Source: Isosphaeraceae bacterium
Lineage (GTDB): Bacteria; Planctomycetota; Planctomycetia; Isosphaerales; Isosphaeraceae
Assembly: GCA_025356475.1 (NCBI GenBank)
Contig: JANXSX010000048.1
Location: 82,096-146,095 of the forward strand
Reading direction: 5' to 3'
DNA length: 64,000 bases
The notes beneath the pieces are model-generated. The model worked only from the letters and a program-made list of their open reading frames with translations. It did no database searches and was not told the origin of the DNA. The translations under genes were made by a program, and so were the position numbers. Positions within the stretch are counted from its first letter, which is position 1. Every line of letters starts with the position of its first letter. Shown here in pieces: positions 62,701-64,000 of the stretch.

Positions 62701-64000
62701 TCTTGGGAGCTTTCTTCACCGAGTCATAATCATCGGCAGTGAATTCCAGATACGCGTCGGGATCGATGTAGTTCTTCTCGAACGCGGTTGTTGGGAAGTC
62801 ACGGATCGCTTTGGGCTTATCGTTACTGAACACGTAGTAGTAGCGAGAGTCATCAGCCGGCGGGTCACCTGGGAGTAGGATCGGGCTCACCGCTGTCTTC
62901 CTTCCACTACCGAGGGCCGGGACCGAGTGAGCCAGTGATAAATGACCTGTGTTATCGATCGGCTTCGCCCAGTCTGCAAGCGTGGGGACCAAGGGCGCGG
63001 TTTGGTGCGGCCCCTTATAGGCCACCGGAACCGCTTGGGGAGTAAACGCCTTGCCAAACGTTGCCGTAAAGTTGTTGGGATTATTCAGGATAGTCTGAGG
63101 GACCTGGCCGGTCACCGGGTCGGGTCGTCCGTAAGGCCCATCAGGCAGGATCAAGAACTCCCAACCTCTCATATCGAGGTCGGTCGACCGCGTCTGGCCA
63201 TCGGCCGCCATCAAGGTATTAACCACCTCGATTGATAGGCGAGGGTATGGCACGTTCAGGTCAGGCGGCGAGAGCGTGCCCGTCGGATCCTTGTAGTTGA
63301 ATTGAAAGGCCAGCACCTCAGTGATCGCGATCGGTGAATACTCCATACCAAACTGTTCGAGGGGAACGTACTGAATCGTGTACGTCTGCGCCACCATGTT
63401 CGCCTTGAGAATGACCCGGGGTGGCTCCGTTGGTGAGCCCAATTTGGTAACCACGTCAGGGTTAACAAAGTGAGTGGAGGCCCCATCGGTATCCCGGAAG
63501 TCGATCACGTTGACCAGGTACTGGCTCAGTTCGGCCAGTTCCTCAGGAGTATCGACCGCCATCGGGGGCAGGATCTGCTTGAGCAGGTTGTAGCTGTCTA
63601 TGATCCACTTGTGGCGGACAGGCTCGTCAGGGTTGTTCGACACCGGCAGGGGGAAGTTCAAATTGATCTTCTTGTCCCGCTGGGCGATTGTTGGCGTGCT
63701 CACGGGTCCGCTTGTGGTACCGCTTCCAATCCCACCACTTAAGTAGTAAGCCAGGCTCATGTTGTTGCCAACCAGCCCTCGACTATTGTTCGGGAAGGCG
63801 GCGGTACCGACTGTGCCGGTGAAGTTCGACACGGGATTGTCGTTGGCGAACACGGCATTGTTCGTGTCGAAGGTATCGATCGAGAACATGCGTCGTCGTG
63901 CCAGGCCATCGATCGGATTCGTGAAGCTGACCGGGGCCAGCTTCTCGAGCCGGCTGGTCAGGGTTGCCCCATCGACATCCTGCGAGCGATACAACCACTC
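59786..64000 (-). CDS. Very large pilus/secretion-associated protein, 5' end outside the window
   Basis: At least 1404 codons, open to the window edge, so the N-terminus is missing. The visible part is Pro/Asn/Thr-rich beta-type sequence with one ordered segment near the start: HKWIIDSYNLLKQILPPMAVDTPEELAELSQYLVNVIDFRDTDGA, recalling the GspK-type pattern of helical regions ending in a short acid-rich loop. The C-terminus (EMLQKVMNLTTVRTHQFAVWITVGLFEV... RYRSFFIIDRTKATGF... RQVVSYRRRIE) matches what I recall as the end of planctomycete proteins paired with pseudopilins. Such proteins often carry a PilX-like N-terminus, which cannot be checked here. Together with DUF1559 it suggests a type II secretion or pilus unit. 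Confidence 0.7.
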   Translation of the reverse strand, partial: EWLYRSQDVDGATLTSRLEKLAPVSFTNPIDGLARRRMFSIDTFDTNNAVFANDNPVSNFTGTVGTAAFPNNSRGLVGNNMSLAYYLSGGIGSGTTSGPVSTPTIAQRDKKINLNFPLPVSNNPDEPVRHKWIIDSYNLLKQILPPMAVDTPEELAELSQYLVNVIDFRDTDGASTHFVNPDVVTKLGSPTEPPRVILKANMVAQTYTIQYVPLEQFGMEYSPIAITEVLAFQFNYKDPTGTLSPPDLNVPYPRLSIEVVNTLMAADGQTRSTDLDMRGWEFLILPDGPYGRPDPVTGQVPQTILNNPNNFTATFGKAFTPQAVPVAYKGPHQTAPLVPTLADWAKPIDNTGHLSLAHSVPALGSGRKTAVSPILLPGDPPADDSRYYYVFSNDKPKAIRDFPTTAFEKNYIDPDAYLEFTADDYDSVKKAPKNDSTPRTVPAGSAGTYNSLVRQLLPIDNSTPPGTTALAGDVKRRFLEQGESRMMWLYLLRPANPFDPTSRKVVVDSIRFPFSEGGGKGGTNTSNSPPDAYTTSPGQDPNGTNTKKLNSTASVNTINDIWSVSRLQPYRGGHLLDPRDPGIDPTLNITTATPPSPTPPTSVASPANAYGYSEQTVPSAGGGGSSTVQGLYGTTGTNVATTRPIQTNIGGPARARGLSNDLTWDYFAFNDRDFQSPAELLLVPNCPPGLFTKQFVENPPPDYVLGAALNTVRVYDPNTKTSTPANPNIGVPFSTSADLPMTTATLTATSVNEIPSTYPYLSDKFFYTAKSPTLPANLPANRPGHPGGTRNLQSDVTGAGTIDGYTSAGWHKMFDFFEIPSPAIGSIGTVAEGVNFDWARRDVKPGLLNINLIVDQEVFLGLFDDQRLDMESVQNLVNHPVMVTQVRTDGYPDIVDYGTGQVYSQLDPINLQGASPPIAAQSMMGGYHVGSNGFHYPNFDDANYLNYPAFRGISGAFSDFLKLRHGGSGFLFAFGKGVVGSGAAPFATPGSAPATYFNPYTNYPTPATSISAGVVANAYPAAERPFHSYSYPDINYTILRPSTLPPVPGINLGGALGFYNFTNPPVNDWNSISELATIGPMPLAAIPTEASQPMASPSRYYSDDPGIKNPFFNQGILPPAIAGGPFPAPPLVGTTIPIVPITDQVFASPNFGYYDTDPPKAASPPAPSGDNLFPQPPAIPYRRLFAIPDVIQARPILVKFPANRPALYSSNAGQGYADATAFINPHGFGLERGQVELNVPVMHPNLNNVFGGIVKAGEPLVPVTIVPPVAAAADTGVNPRFLGANNYFTGTPTALPDQRANTYFRTEMLQKVMNLTTVRTHQFAVWITVGLFEVPHVGDPSFFNAINGLYQPQPDILGAEVGLAAGRSVRYRSFFIIDRTKATGFNPQNPTDFRQVVSYRRRIE

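Overview
The window reads as chromosomal DNA from a planctomycete, most likely near the Isosphaeraceae (Singulisphaera/Isosphaera-like). The basis is a DUF1559 pseudopilin with its H-x9-DG tail motif, a DUF1080 protein, a BamA with five POTRA domains, a separate boxA-like element, long lineage-type secreted hypothetical proteins, and many short same-strand gene runs with moderately high G+C. This placement is inference; no rRNA gene is present to confirm it. No phage, insertion sequence or CRISPR array was found.

Layout. 0-12 kb: the 3' end of maf, an M28 glutaminyl-cyclase-like peptidase, a large secreted hypothetical protein, DNA polymerase I, a membrane-anchored coiled-coil protein, citrate synthase, and a GbsR/MarR-type regulator divergent from a 54-codon ribbon-helix-helix gene. 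12-18 kb: tRNA-Asn, an MMPL/RND permease, an Nramp-like carrier, and an overlapping fur-tatD pair. 18-25 kb: the translation operon nusA-infB-ylxP(DUF503)-rbfA, followed by an endonuclease III-like protein and a secreted fasciclin protein. 25.7-27.6 kb: a repeat-rich island with two inverted ~110 bp repeats around a planctomycete-type hypothetical gene, tandem sub-repeats, and a boxA-like motif. 27.6-37 kb: coaE-rho-ribH, two small proteins, an rpsA-like S1 protein, argC, and a YfhO-like membrane protein. 37-45.6 kb: tRNA-Leu, tRNA-Gly, a run of Tat- or Sec-exported enzymes (sulfite oxidase family, amidohydrolase, S9 peptidase), then a pyruvate-decarboxylase-type ThDP enzyme, a secreted hypothetical protein and a redoxin lacking its second cysteine. 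45.7-52 kb: phosphofructokinase, ATP-dependent PEP carboxykinase, BamA. 52-58.3 kb: a DUF1080 protein, small hypotheticals, and an MMPL permease-TPR-glycosyltransferase operon. 58.4-64 kb: a DUF1559 pseudopilin and, upstream of it, the C-terminal 1404 codons of a very large pilus/secretion-associated protein running off the window.

Most genes are housekeeping: replication, transcription and translation factors, central carbon metabolism, envelope assembly. The parts least explained by known families are the inverted-repeat island at 25.8-27.3 kb, strong hairpins sitting just before infB, pfk and bamA, an endonuclease III-like protein without the helix-hairpin-helix lysine, and the MMPL-TPR-glycosyltransferase operon, which could be an envelope glycolipid export unit. 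I did not find a clearly new, complete system; the repeat island is the best candidate for follow-up.
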